From: Gemmatimonadota bacterium
Lineage (GTDB): Bacteria; Gemmatimonadota; Gemmatimonadetes; Longimicrobiales; Gaopeijiaceae
Direction of reading: 5' to 3'
Assembly: GCA_002731735.1 (NCBI GenBank)
Contig: PCCM01000089.1
Coordinates: forward strand, 1-7,902
DNA: 7,902 nt
This document shows, piece by piece, positions 1 through 6,556 of this stretch. The position numbers and the translations under genes were made by a program. Under the pieces are notes generated by a model. That model ran no database searches, was not told where the DNA came from, and saw nothing but the letters and a program-made list of their open reading frames with translations. How positions within the stretch are numbered: the stretch's first letter is position 1; every line of letters begins with the position of its first letter.

Positions 1-2
1 AA

Positions 3-236
3 CTCATCGGGGGAAGTCAGCGGGAAGACGATCTGGACAAACTGCTGGCGCGCATCCGGGAGGAGAAACTTCCGGAGGATACGTACTCGTGGTACCTCGA
101 TTTGAGGCGTTTTGGGACCTTCACGCACTCGGGCTTCGGACTCGGGTTGGAACGTACGGTGGCGTGGATCACGGGACGTCATCACGTGCGGGAGATGATT
201 CCGTTTCCGAGGCTCATGAATAGGTTAATGCCCTGA
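3..236 (+). CDS. asnS: asparaginyl-tRNA synthetase, C-terminal fragment
   Basis: This is the last 77 codons of a gene that enters from the left edge; the stop is TGA at 234-236. The cytoplasmic enzyme charges tRNA-Asn with asparagine using ATP. The fragment begins with the GGSQRE segment (residues 3-8), continues through WYLDLRRFG (30-38), and carries class II aminoacyl-tRNA synthetase motif 3, HSGFGLGLER (42-51), with the ATP-binding arginine at 51. It ends in IPFPR followed by a short MNRLMP tail. The combination of GGSQRE, WY-DLRR-G and HSGFGLG-ER is the usual end of AsnRS. The related AspRS also has a GxGxER motif 3, but its surrounding residues differ. The N-terminal anticodon-binding domain and motifs 1 and 2 lie outside the window. 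The C-terminus looks intact, and a 303-base gap separates it from the next gene. Confidence 0.93.
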   Translation, partial: LIGGSQREDDLDKLLARIREEKLPEDTYSWYLDLRRFGTFTHSGFGLGLERTVAWITGRHHVREMIPFPRLMNRLMP

Positions 237-370
237 CATGGTGGTGGGAGCGCCGTCGCACTCCGCCTCGGGGCGGCTGTCCGCGGCCCGGCCCGGCCAC
301 CCCCTCTCCGCTCCCAGATGCCCCTCGACGGAGTATGACGGCGCTGCATAACCATCATATCGGGCTCTGT

Positions 371-396
371 GGGGGCTGCCGCCCCCCCCTCCTTTT
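371..396 (+). terminator. possible factor-independent terminator after asnS
   Basis: A perfect 6-bp GC stem, GGGGGC (371-376) and GCCCCC (381-386), closes a TGCC loop. It is followed by C residues and then TTTT at 393-396. It lies 135 bases after the asnS stop and upstream of the promoter for the next gene, which is a sensible place to end asnS transcription. The T tract is short and interrupted by Cs, so it may only be a stable hairpin. Confidence 0.3.
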
Positions 397-433
397 GCTG
401 GAGGGTGATCGGCCTCTGTAGCCACCTTTCTTT

Positions 434-461
434 TTGACGTTGAGAAGGGGGCGGCTAATCT
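434..461 (+). promoter_or_regulatory. predicted sigma70-type promoter for the M1 peptidase gene
   Basis: TTGACG at 434-439 matches the -35 consensus at five of six positions. It is followed by a 16-base spacer and TAATCT at 456-461, which keeps the conserved first, second and last bases of the -10 box. Transcription would begin near 468, giving a leader of about 70 bases that contains the hairpin at 501-517. This is a prediction from sequence alone, and promoter consensus may differ in this phylum. Confidence 0.4.
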
Positions 462-500
462 CTGGACGGGATCCTTGAGGCCCGGCAGTTTGCGGATACA

Positions 501-517
501 GGACGGAAGCGCCGTCC
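501..517 (+). promoter_or_regulatory. leader hairpin upstream of the M1 peptidase start
   Basis: GGACGG (501-506) and CCGTCC (512-517) form a perfect 6-bp stem around the 5-base loop AAGCG. It sits 12 bases before the Shine-Dalgarno sequence. It could affect translation or mRNA stability of the downstream gene, but it is too small to assign to any known riboregulator. Confidence 0.3.
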
Positions 518-529
518 GAGATACACAGC

Positions 530-534
530 GGAGG
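530..534 (+). promoter_or_regulatory. ribosome binding site fixing a GTG start
   Basis: GGAGG lies 5 bases before the GTG at 540. The next in-frame start, ATG at 561, would remove the only arginine before the hydrophobic segment and has no comparable site, so this RBS supports the GTG. Confidence 0.65.
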
Positions 535-539
535 TACGC

Positions 540-3131
540 GTGGGAGATGGTCTGCGACAGATGGTGGTAGGATTCGGGCTCGTGACGTTCGGGATCGGAT
601 GCGTTGCCCAGCCCGATGAGCTGCGTTTAGAGGAAGGCGTTTCCGAGGAACTCGCTCGCCACAGGAGAGCTACGCTTGCAGATTTGAGCTACGCCTATGA
701 ACTGAGCGTACCGCGCGACGCGGGAGCGCTCACGGGAACCCTGATCACGCAGTTCACGCTGCGCGACGACTCCAATAGCCCCGTAGTCATCGACTTCAAG
801 GGCCCGGGCGAGCGGGTGCGAACCGTTTATGTCAACGGAGAGACGGCCGAGTGGACTGCCGTCTTCGACCACCTGGCTATCGACGGCTCGGCGTTCGCAA
901 CCGACGCACACAATGAAGTGAGCATCGAGTTCGAAGCCGGCGACGAGGCCCTCAACCGAAACCCAGATTTCCTCTACACACTGTTCGTTCCCGACAGGGC
1001 CCATTTTTCGCTCCCGATTTTCGACCAGCCGGACCTGAAGGCGCCCTTCAGCTTGACGCTGGAGATTCCGTCCGAGTGGGTGGCAGTAGCCAATGGCGTG
1101 GAGGTGTCCCAGGAGCTCCTGGACGGAGGGCGGACCCGGTACACATACCGCGAAACGAAGCCGATCCCGACCTATCTCCTTGCTTTTGCCGTGGGGGGCT
1201 TTCAGATCGAGGAGGCGGAGCAGGGGGGACGCACCTTCAGGATGTTCCATCGCGAGACCGATACCGCGAAGGTGGCCCGTAATCTGGATGCCGTCTTCGA
1301 TCTGCACGCGACCGCGCTGGATTGGCTGGAGGACTACACTCAGATCGAGTACCCTTACGGGAAGTTCGACTTCGTACTCCTTCCGCCCTTCCAGTACGGG
1401 GGGATGGAACACCCGGGATCGATTTTCTACAGGCAACAGTCCCTTCTTCTGGACGAGTCGGCGACCCAGAATCAGATCATCGGACGGGCGAGTCTGATTG
1501 CACATGAAACCTCGCATCAGTGGTTCGGCGATCTGGTGACGATGGCCTGGTTTGATGACGTCTGGACCAAAGAGGTTTTTGCGAACTTCATGGCAGCAAA
1601 GATCGTACAGCCGTCCTTTCCCGACCTGAATCACGATCTGCGGTTCTTCCTGGCCCATCACAACACGGCTTACGGAGTGGACCGCACTCCGGGTGCCAAC
1701 GCCGTACGCCAGCCGTTGGAGAACTTGAGGGAGGCGGGCACGCTGTACGGTGCGATCATCTATCAGAAGGCTCCGATCGTGATGCGCCAGCTGGAGCTGC
1801 TGGTCGGCGAAGAGACCTTCCGCGATGGGATGCGTGAGTACCTGACCGAGTTCGCACACTCGAACGCCACCTGGCCGGACCTGATCGCTATTTTGGACGA
1901 CCTCAGCGATGAGGACCTGGCGGACTGGAGTCGGGTGTGGGTGGAAGAACCGGGTAGGCCCACTGTATCCACGGAACTCACTCTCGCGGATGGGCGTGTC
2001 ACGGAGCTTCGAATTTCACAGAGTGATCCAGCCGGTGAGGGTCGTGTCTGGCCCCAGACGATGGAAATCACACTCTCGGCCGGTGGGACGCTCTCTACGC
2101 TGCCGGTGCACCTCGACGGAGAGCCACTCTTACTCGGCGACTGGGTAGGACGCGACGCGCCAGATTTCGTGCTCCCCAACGGTGGGGGCTTCGAGTACGG
2201 GCATTTCCATCTAGATGCGGGCAGCCGGCAGCACCTTATCGAGACGCTCCCCGAGATCACGGACGCCAAGACCAGGGGCATCGCCTGGGTGACCCTTTGG
2301 GACGCGGTCCTCGAGAGGGAGGTCGCGGTTGGCGACTGGTACGCGCTTCTCCTCCGTGGCGCGGTCGAAGAGGAAGACGAGCAGAGTCTTCAGCGAGTTC
2401 TCGGATACCTTGGATCCACGTTCTGGGGGTATCTGAGCGAAGACGAGAGAGCGGCCCAGGCGACATCGACGGAAGAAATACTCTGGGGTCAGGTCGAACA
2501 GGCGACGGTTACGACCCGGCAATCGTCCTACTTCAACACCTGGCGGAACGTGGTGAGTACACCCACAGGACTGGCTCGGCTTCACCGGATCTGGGAGCAG
2601 GTTGATTCGGTTGGCGGCATGAAGTTTTCGGTCGAGGACTACACGAGTATGGCCACCACCCTCGCCATCCTGGGGGAAGGGGACGCTGAAGAAATCCTCG
2701 ACCGTCAGTTCGAGAGGATCGAAAACCCCGACAGGAGAGCTCGATTCTTGTTTGTACGCCCTGCTTTGTCTGCGGACCCGGCCGTGCGAGAGGCGTTCTT
2801 TGAGGGCCTGAGTGATCCCGAGAATCGCGCGCGGGAGCCTTGGGTGCTCGCCGCCCTCGGCTATCTACACCATCCCACACGGACCAGTCACTCCCAGCGT
2901 TTTGTGATCCCCAGTCTCGAGATGGTGGAAGAGATCCAGCGGACCGGTGACATCTTCTTCCCGCAACGGTGGCTCGGGTCGACTTTAGGATCCCACAACG
3001 ACCCCGCATTGGCGGCAGACGTCAAGGAATGGCTGGATGCTCTGCCAGATGACTACCCGCACCGCCTCAGGGGGAAGATCCTACAGTCGACGGATGGGCT
3101 CGACCGGGCGGCCAGGATCGGTAATCCCTGA
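540..3131 (+). CDS. M1-family zinc metallopeptidase (aminopeptidase), exported, probable lipoprotein
   Basis: This 863-residue protein is a gluzincin aminopeptidase that would remove N-terminal residues from peptides outside the cytoplasm. The N-terminus has one Arg, a hydrophobic stretch (about 8-20) and Cys21 in the sequence FGIGC, an imperfect lipobox (Gly at -3), so a lipid anchor is likely but not certain. A beta-rich N-terminal domain (about 45-225) precedes the catalytic domain. Visible there are GGMEHP (287-292) in place of GAMEN, HETSH (322-326) with zinc ligands His322 and His326 and catalytic Glu323, and Glu345 exactly 18 residues further as third ligand. Tyr408 in YQKAP matches the catalytic tyrosine position, with Tyr403 five residues before it. 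After about 475 come a beta segment and a helical C-terminal region resembling ERAP1-C-like domains. The length is normal for four-domain M1 enzymes. It has its own promoter and RBS and converges on the downstream esterase gene. Substrate preference cannot be read from the sequence. Confidence 0.95.
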   Translation: MGDGLRQMVVGFGLVTFGIGCVAQPDELRLEEGVSEELARHRRATLADLSYAYELSVPRDAGALTGTLITQFTLRDDSNSPVVIDFKGPGERVRTVYVNGETAEWTAVFDHLAIDGSAFATDAHNEVSIEFEAGDEALNRNPDFLYTLFVPDRAHFSLPIFDQPDLKAPFSLTLEIPSEWVAVANGVEVSQELLDGGRTRYTYRETKPIPTYLLAFAVGGFQIEEAEQGGRTFRMFHRETDTAKVARNLDAVFDLHATALDWLEDYTQIEYPYGKFDFVLLPPFQYGGMEHPGSIFYRQQSLLLDESATQNQIIGRASLIAHETSHQWFGDLVTMAWFDDVWTKEVFANFMAAKIVQPSFPDLNHDLRFFLAHHNTAYGVDRTPGANAVRQPLENLREAGTLYGAIIYQKAPIVMRQLELLVGEETFRDGMREYLTEFAHSNATWPDLIAILDDLSDEDLADWSRVWVEEPGRPTVSTELTLADGRVTELRISQSDPAGEGRVWPQTMEITLSAGGTLSTLPVHLDGEPLLLGDWVGRDAPDFVLPNGGGFEYGHFHLDAGSRQHLIETLPEITDAKTRGIAWVTLWDAVLEREVAVGDWYALLLRGAVEEEDEQSLQRVLGYLGSTFWGYLSEDERAAQATSTEEILWGQVEQATVTTRQSSYFNTWRNVVSTPTGLARLHRIWEQVDSVGGMKFSVEDYTSMATTLAILGEGDAEEILDRQFERIENPDRRARFLFVRPALSADPAVREAFFEGLSDPENRAREPWVLAALGYLHHPTRTSHSQRFVIPSLEMVEEIQRTGDIFFPQRWLGSTLGSHNDPALAADVKEWLDALPDDYPHRLRGKILQSTDGLDRAARIGNP

Positions 3132-3191
3132 ACTGAGACAAGCCCGACCGCCCCGCTTTACACGAAAGGCTACGAACGTGGCTCGGTAGCG

Positions 3192-4028
3192 TCAGTTGGC
3201 TAGATGCTCCACGAACCACTTCACGCGGGCGGCGGTGGCTTGTGTGGCTTGTTCGCCGCGGAAGCCGTGGCCGGCGCCTTCCATGATGATGATTTCGGTC
3301 TCGACCCGGGCTTGTTCGAAGGCCGCAAACACCCGCTCACTGTGCTCCACCGGGACCGTGGTGTCGGCGGTGCCGTGGATGAGGAGGGTCGGGGGATCGT
3401 CGGCGCTGACCTGAAGGATGGGGGAGATCCGAACCTCGTCTTCCGCGGGAAAGTCGAGCGCGGGGAAGCGCTGGTTCGGCCCGCGCCAGGCCCGGAGGTC
3501 GACGGGAGGATAGTAGGCGACGACAGCCGCCACGCGGTTCGAGACGCGTAGGAGCGGATCGTCGGAGCTGGCATCACCGTCGGTGCCGTTGTTACCGAGG
3601 ACCAGAGAGAGGTGCCCGCCGGCGCTACCACCGGTGACACCCAGGCGATCGGCATCGACGCCCCATTCCGCGGCGTGGGCGTGGATGTAGCGGTTGGCGA
3701 TGGTGACGTCGTCGACGGCCTCGGCGACGTTATATCGCGGGCTGCTGCCGTGTCGGACGGCGAAGACCGTGAACCCCGCCTCGAGGAAGGGTGCGTAGCC
3801 GCGTTGGGCTTGCGCCGGATCGCGCCAGCCCGAGCGCCAGCCACCGCTGACCATATACAGGATGCCAGCGCCGTTAGGCGATTGGGGCTTGAAGACGTCG
3901 AAGGTCAAGGCCATGCCGTCCTTGTGGCCGTATACGATGTCGGGAACGATTTCGCTTGCTTGTGCGGAGGCATCAGCGGCGAAGGTCATCGTCGTGAGCA
4001 GGACTGTCACAAAGGCCAGGTGTCGCAT
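3192..4028 (-). CDS. secreted alpha/beta-hydrolase (esterase/lipase, BD-FAE or prolyl-oligopeptidase-like fold)
   Basis: This is a 278-residue exported serine hydrolase. A signal peptide is clear: MRHLAF, a hydrophobic core, then ADASAQA with cleavage likely near residue 24. The mature part shows SGGW (61-64) at the oxyanion-hole position usually occupied by HGGG. The nucleophile motif is GGSAG (133-137) with Ser135. Asp222 in HGTADTTVP and His254 in GAGHGF complete the triad. This order and spacing fit small secreted acyl or feruloyl/acetyl esterases, so hydrolysis of a carboxylic ester is likely; a peptidase S9-like role is less likely at this size. The frame stays open upstream to 4166, but that extension has no secretory character. 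The ATG at 4028 is preceded by AAGGAGAGGG and begins the signal peptide, so I chose it. The gene is transcribed away from the GDSL esterase, and its stop is 60 bases from that of the M1 peptidase. The exact substrate is unknown. Confidence 0.87.
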   Translation of the reverse strand: MRHLAFVTVLLTTMTFAADASAQASEIVPDIVYGHKDGMALTFDVFKPQSPNGAGILYMVSGGWRSGWRDPAQAQRGYAPFLEAGFTVFAVRHGSSPRYNVAEAVDDVTIANRYIHAHAAEWGVDADRLGVTGGSAGGHLSLVLGNNGTDGDASSDDPLLRVSNRVAAVVAYYPPVDLRAWRGPNQRFPALDFPAEDEVRISPILQVSADDPPTLLIHGTADTTVPVEHSERVFAAFEQARVETEIIIMEGAGHGFRGEQATQATAARVKWFVEHLAN

Positions 4029-4033
4029 GGTTT

Positions 4034-4043
4034 CCCTCTCCTT
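4034..4043 (-). promoter_or_regulatory. ribosome binding site deciding the esterase start
   Basis: On the minus strand AAGGAGAGGG ends 5 bases before the ATG at 4028; the GGAG core is 9 bases away. It selects this internal ATG over the upstream in-frame starts and agrees with the signal peptide that begins there. Confidence 0.7.
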
Positions 4044-4362
4044 TGGGCCGGCGCTGCGGTCAACGTATACACGGGTATCCCACAGCTTAAGGATGCATAC
4101 TGACATTGTATTTCGTGGGAGGGGGGGAAGCAACTTTGGGTCGCTTCGCCTTCTCCCTCGGAACACGGACGCAAGATTTCATGTTACAGTCTTGCTCCTG
4201 CGCCGGATCCTGCGCCGCACCTTGTCCCGATCCCTCCAAAGGTTTTTGTTTTTCCTATCCCTTCCGTGCTGATTGTGCGGATCCAAAAGGCATACTCTCT
4301 TGAATCCATTCGATGGCTGCTGACGCAGCTCAGCGGGCTGCCTGCGTGGCCCATACGATAGC

Positions 4363-4366
4363 GGAG
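4363..4366 (+). promoter_or_regulatory. ribosome binding site favouring the ATG at 4376
   Basis: GGAG lies 9 bases before the ATG at 4376. The other in-frame candidates, ATG at 4313 and ATG at 4421, have no recognisable Shine-Dalgarno sequence. A second ATG at 4382 could share this site less comfortably. Confidence 0.45.
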
Positions 4367-4375
4367 ATCAACAAG

Positions 4376-5692
4376 ATGACGATGGAACCAGCCGCAGTAT
4401 CTACCGGCTCCTTCACGCGGATGTTCTTCTTGCGCGACCGGAGGGAGCTCGGCCTCGGATCAAGGGGCCTGCTGTTGGCCGTCTTCGGCATCGCCGTTTC
4501 CCTCGCCTGGCCTGTGCTCGCGACGGGCCAGGACACGTCGCAAGCCCCACAGTGGGTGGCGACCTGGGGTACGAGCCCGAGCACTCCTGGTAGCTTCGGG
4601 GAGCCCGGCGCGTCCGGCATCGCCTTCGAGAATCGGACGCTGCGTCAAATCGTGCACACTTCCGTTGGCGGTGACAGTGTTCGCGTAAGGGTGTCCAATC
4701 GTCATGGAAGCGTGCCCTTGGCGATCGGAGCGGTGCACATCGCCTCTAGGAGAGAGGGAGCTCGGATCGAGGCGGCGTCGGATCGGGCGCTGACCTTTGG
4801 TGCCGAGAACTCGATCAAGATTCCCGTGGGCGCGTTCGTGCTCAGTGATCCGGTAGCCATGGAAGTGGAGCCGCTGGCCGATTTAGTGATCAGCATCTAC
4901 TTCCCATCCGATACAGGGGCACCCACTTCGCACGGAACGGCGCTGCAGACGAGCTACATCTCGTCTCCCGGAAACTTCGCTGCGAGTGAGCAGATATCCG
5001 GTGCGGAAACCTCCCAGTCCTGGTTCTTCCTCACCGCTGTCGAGGTGAGGCCGTCCGAGAGAACCGGCGTCGTGGTCACCCTGGGCAACTCCATAACCGA
5101 CGGCACGCTGTCGACTGTCGACGCCAACAGCCGTTGGCCCGATCACCTTGCGAGACGGCTCGCGGCTCGTGGCTCCGGTGCCCTGGGCGTCGTGAATGCC
5201 GGTATCGCCGGCAACCGAGTTCTGCACGACCTGGGCGGCTTCGGTGTCAACGCTCTGGCTCGACTGGAGCTCGACGTTCTGAGCGTGCCCGGCGTGACCC
5301 ACATCGTGGTACTCGAAGGGATCAACGACATCGGGCTCGGCGGGACGTTGGCGCCGGAAGTGGCGAGCGCCGATGAGATCATCGCTGGTCATCAACAGCT
5401 GATTGCTCGTGCCCACACTCGAGGGCTGAAGATCTACGGCGCTACGCTGACGCCGTTCGAAGGCGCTTTCTACTTCAGCCCGGAACGCGAGGTGAGACGC
5501 CAAGCGGTCAACCGGTGGATCCGAACGAGCGGAGCTTACGACGCTGTCATCGATTTCGACGCTGCGACTCGTGACCCGGCCCAGCCGAGTCGTTTCCGGC
5601 CTGGCTTCTCGGAAGACAGCCTACACCCGAACGATGACGGCTACGAAGCGATGGCGGACGCTGTCGATCTGACCCTGTTCGACCTCAACTAA
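4376..5692 (+). CDS. exported SGNH/GDSL-family hydrolase (esterase, XynE/lysophospholipase-like)
   Basis: This is a 438-residue serine esterase with an N-terminal accessory region. A basic segment (about 15-30) is followed by a hydrophobic helix (about 31-50), giving a long signal peptide or signal anchor. WVATWGTSP (60-68) opens a beta-rich domain common in this subfamily. The catalytic domain starts near 230. Block I is GNSITDG (237-243) with nucleophile Ser239, replacing the usual GDS with GNS. Block II is NAGIAGN (274-280), block III is GIND (315-318) with oxyanion Asn317, and block V is DSLH (414-417) with Asp414 and His417. All SGNH residues are present, so the enzyme should be active, probably as a deacetylase or carboxylesterase on polysaccharide or lipid esters. 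The start is uncertain: the frame is open to ATG 4313, but 4376 has an RBS, and 4421 would give a shorter signal. It is divergent from the neighbouring alpha/beta-hydrolase gene, suggesting related roles. Its stop is 12 bases from the mazG stop. Confidence 0.92.
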   Translation: MTMEPAAVSTGSFTRMFFLRDRRELGLGSRGLLLAVFGIAVSLAWPVLATGQDTSQAPQWVATWGTSPSTPGSFGEPGASGIAFENRTLRQIVHTSVGGDSVRVRVSNRHGSVPLAIGAVHIASRREGARIEAASDRALTFGAENSIKIPVGAFVLSDPVAMEVEPLADLVISIYFPSDTGAPTSHGTALQTSYISSPGNFAASEQISGAETSQSWFFLTAVEVRPSERTGVVVTLGNSITDGTLSTVDANSRWPDHLARRLAARGSGALGVVNAGIAGNRVLHDLGGFGVNALARLELDVLSVPGVTHIVVLEGINDIGLGGTLAPEVASADEIIAGHQQLIARAHTRGLKIYGATLTPFEGAFYFSPEREVRRQAVNRWIRTSGAYDAVIDFDAATRDPAQPSRFRPGFSEDSLHPNDDGYEAMADAVDLTLFDLN

Positions 5693-5704
5693 CACCAGTT
5701 CCCC

Positions 5705-6505
5705 CTAGCCTTCTTCGATCTTGACCTCGTCCCAGATTTGGTTGAGGACTTCGAGCGTGGCGTCTGGGACGGAGATTTTCCTTTCAGCAGCCATTCCCTC
5801 GAGGCGCTCGAATCGGCGTGTGAACTTGCGATTGGCGCTCTCCAGCAACGTCGCCGGGTGACTTCCCGCCCGCCTCACGACATTCACGACTGCGAAAAGG
5901 AGGTCCCCGAGTTCCTCCTCGAGATGAGGGAATTCTTCGTGGGTTAGGGCCTCACGGACTTCCCCTACTTCCTCCTGGACCTTTTCGAGCGCATCAGTGG
6001 CGTTGGCCCAGTCGAACCCGACACCGCTGACCCTGTCTTGGATGCGGTGCGCCTTGTGCAAAGCATCGAGGCTTTTGGGTATGCCAGCGAGGACGGAGGC
6101 ATTCACCTTACCAGATTCTTCCCGCCTTTCTCTCGCCTTCAGGACCTCCCAATCCTCTTTTTCTCCGAGGCCGAAGAGATGGGGGTGCCGCTCTCGCATC
6201 TTCTTCTCCAGCCGGTCCATGACCGAGACGGCAGTGAACCCGCCCCGCTCTTCGCCGAGCACGATCTGAAACGAGAGGTTGAGCAGCAAATCGCCGAGTT
6301 CACCCTCGAGGTCGTGGTCGTGGCCCTCGCGAATGGCGTCCACAACTTCGTGGACCTCCTCCAGAAGATGAGGGATCAACGTTTCCGGGGTCTGCTTGCG
6401 GTCCCAGGGGCATTCGACTCTGAGAAAGCGTACGAGCTCAAGGGCGCGGTCCATATTACCCGCGCCCAGCTTTGGCTTGTCGGGTTTGTTGTCGTCGGAG
6501 CCCAT
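5705..6505 (-). CDS. mazG: nucleoside triphosphate pyrophosphohydrolase MazG
   Basis: This 266-residue cytoplasmic enzyme hydrolyses NTPs and dNTPs to the monophosphate and pyrophosphate, clearing non-canonical nucleotides. It has the two tandem all-alpha MazG domains of the E. coli type. The N-terminal half has CPWDRKQT (32-39), EEVHE (49-53) and ELGD (69-72). The C-terminal half has GVGFDW (161-166), EEVGE (178-182) and EELGD (197-201). The acidic EExxE...ExxD residues that bind Mg2+ are intact in both halves. The length is close to the 263 residues of E. coli MazG. The frame continues upstream to 6634, but that extension overlaps the divergent alr gene and is not conserved-looking. The ATG at 6505 is preceded by GAGGAAG on the minus strand and begins a hydrophilic leader before MDRALELVRFLR, so I chose it. 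The gene stands alone, divergent from alr and convergent with the GDSL gene. Confidence 0.95.
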   Translation of the reverse strand: MGSDDNKPDKPKLGAGNMDRALELVRFLRVECPWDRKQTPETLIPHLLEEVHEVVDAIREGHDHDLEGELGDLLLNLSFQIVLGEERGGFTAVSVMDRLEKKMRERHPHLFGLGEKEDWEVLKARERREESGKVNASVLAGIPKSLDALHKAHRIQDRVSGVGFDWANATDALEKVQEEVGEVREALTHEEFPHLEEELGDLLFAVVNVVRRAGSHPATLLESANRKFTRRFERLEGMAAERKISVPDATLEVLNQIWDEVKIEEG

Positions 6506-6511
6506 TCGGGT

Positions 6512-6518
6512 CTTCCTC
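6512..6518 (-). promoter_or_regulatory. ribosome binding site fixing the mazG start
   Basis: On the minus strand GAGGAAG ends 6 bases before the ATG at 6505. It supports this start over the longer frame that would run into alr. Confidence 0.65.
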
Positions 6519-6542
6519 GATCGTTGGAGGTGGGGGATCGGA

Positions 6543-6556
6543 GCCTTGATCAAGGC
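6543..6556. repeat. perfect 14-bp palindrome in the mazG-alr divergent region
   Basis: GCCTTGATCAAGGC is a perfect inverted repeat with no central spacer. It lies in the 77-bp gap between the mazG start (37 bases away) and the alr start (26 bases away), where a dimeric regulator could act on both genes. TATCTT at 6558-6563 just beside it resembles a -10 box for alr. No matching -35 box is seen and no regulator gene is nearby, so the operator role is inference. Confidence 0.4.

Larger units (their letters stand above)
237..539. other. 303-base intergenic region with GC-rich inverted repeats
   Basis: No gene is supported here. A 66-codon reading frame on the minus strand is low-complexity (runs of Gly and Pro) and overlaps the asnS end, so I treat it as chance. 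The region holds several inverted repeats. TGGGAGCG (245-252) pairs with CGCTCCCA (309-316). CCGCC (263-267) pairs with GGCGG (272-276). AGCGCCGTC (249-257) pairs with GACGGCGCT (337-345), and the same 9-mer recurs at 508-516. A strong GC hairpin lies at 371-386, a likely promoter at 434-461 and a leader hairpin at 501-517; these last three are listed separately. Confidence 0.6.
4029..4375. other. divergent intergenic region between two esterase genes
   Basis: The 347 bases between the two divergent start codons must hold both promoters, but I could not find a convincing -35/-10 pair on either strand. It is locally more AT-rich than the flanking genes, with a T-rich tract (TTTTTGTTTTT, 4243-4253). 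TCCTGCGCCG occurs twice (4196-4205 and 4208-4217). Small open frames on both strands lack ribosome binding sites. One 40-codon frame at 4181-4303 is cysteine-rich and is discussed under findings. The GDSL frame itself is open back to 4313. Confidence 0.55.

Noticed and set aside
225..425. 66-codon minus-strand frame between asnS and the peptidase gene
   Set aside because: The product is low-complexity, overlaps the asnS end and has no convincing ribosome binding site; composition explains it.
627..1859. 410-codon open frame on the minus strand inside the M1 peptidase gene
   Set aside because: It is fully antisense to a gene with intact catalytic motifs, has no recognisable domain, and is the kind of long antisense frame expected in GC-rich coding DNA.
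3132..3191. Possible bidirectional terminator between the M1 peptidase and esterase genes
   Set aside because: Only weak pairings were found (GCTAC/GTAGC with a 12-base loop, and AACTGA/TCAGTT far apart), with no T tract on either side.
4029..4166. N-terminal extension of the alpha/beta-hydrolase to 4166
   Set aside because: The extension is arginine- and proline-rich without secretory character. The internal ATG at 4028 has a strong Shine-Dalgarno sequence and begins a proper signal peptide.
4246..4298. Promoter for the GDSL gene using TTGTTT or TTGTGC as -35
   Set aside because: No -10-like hexamer falls at an acceptable spacing from either candidate.
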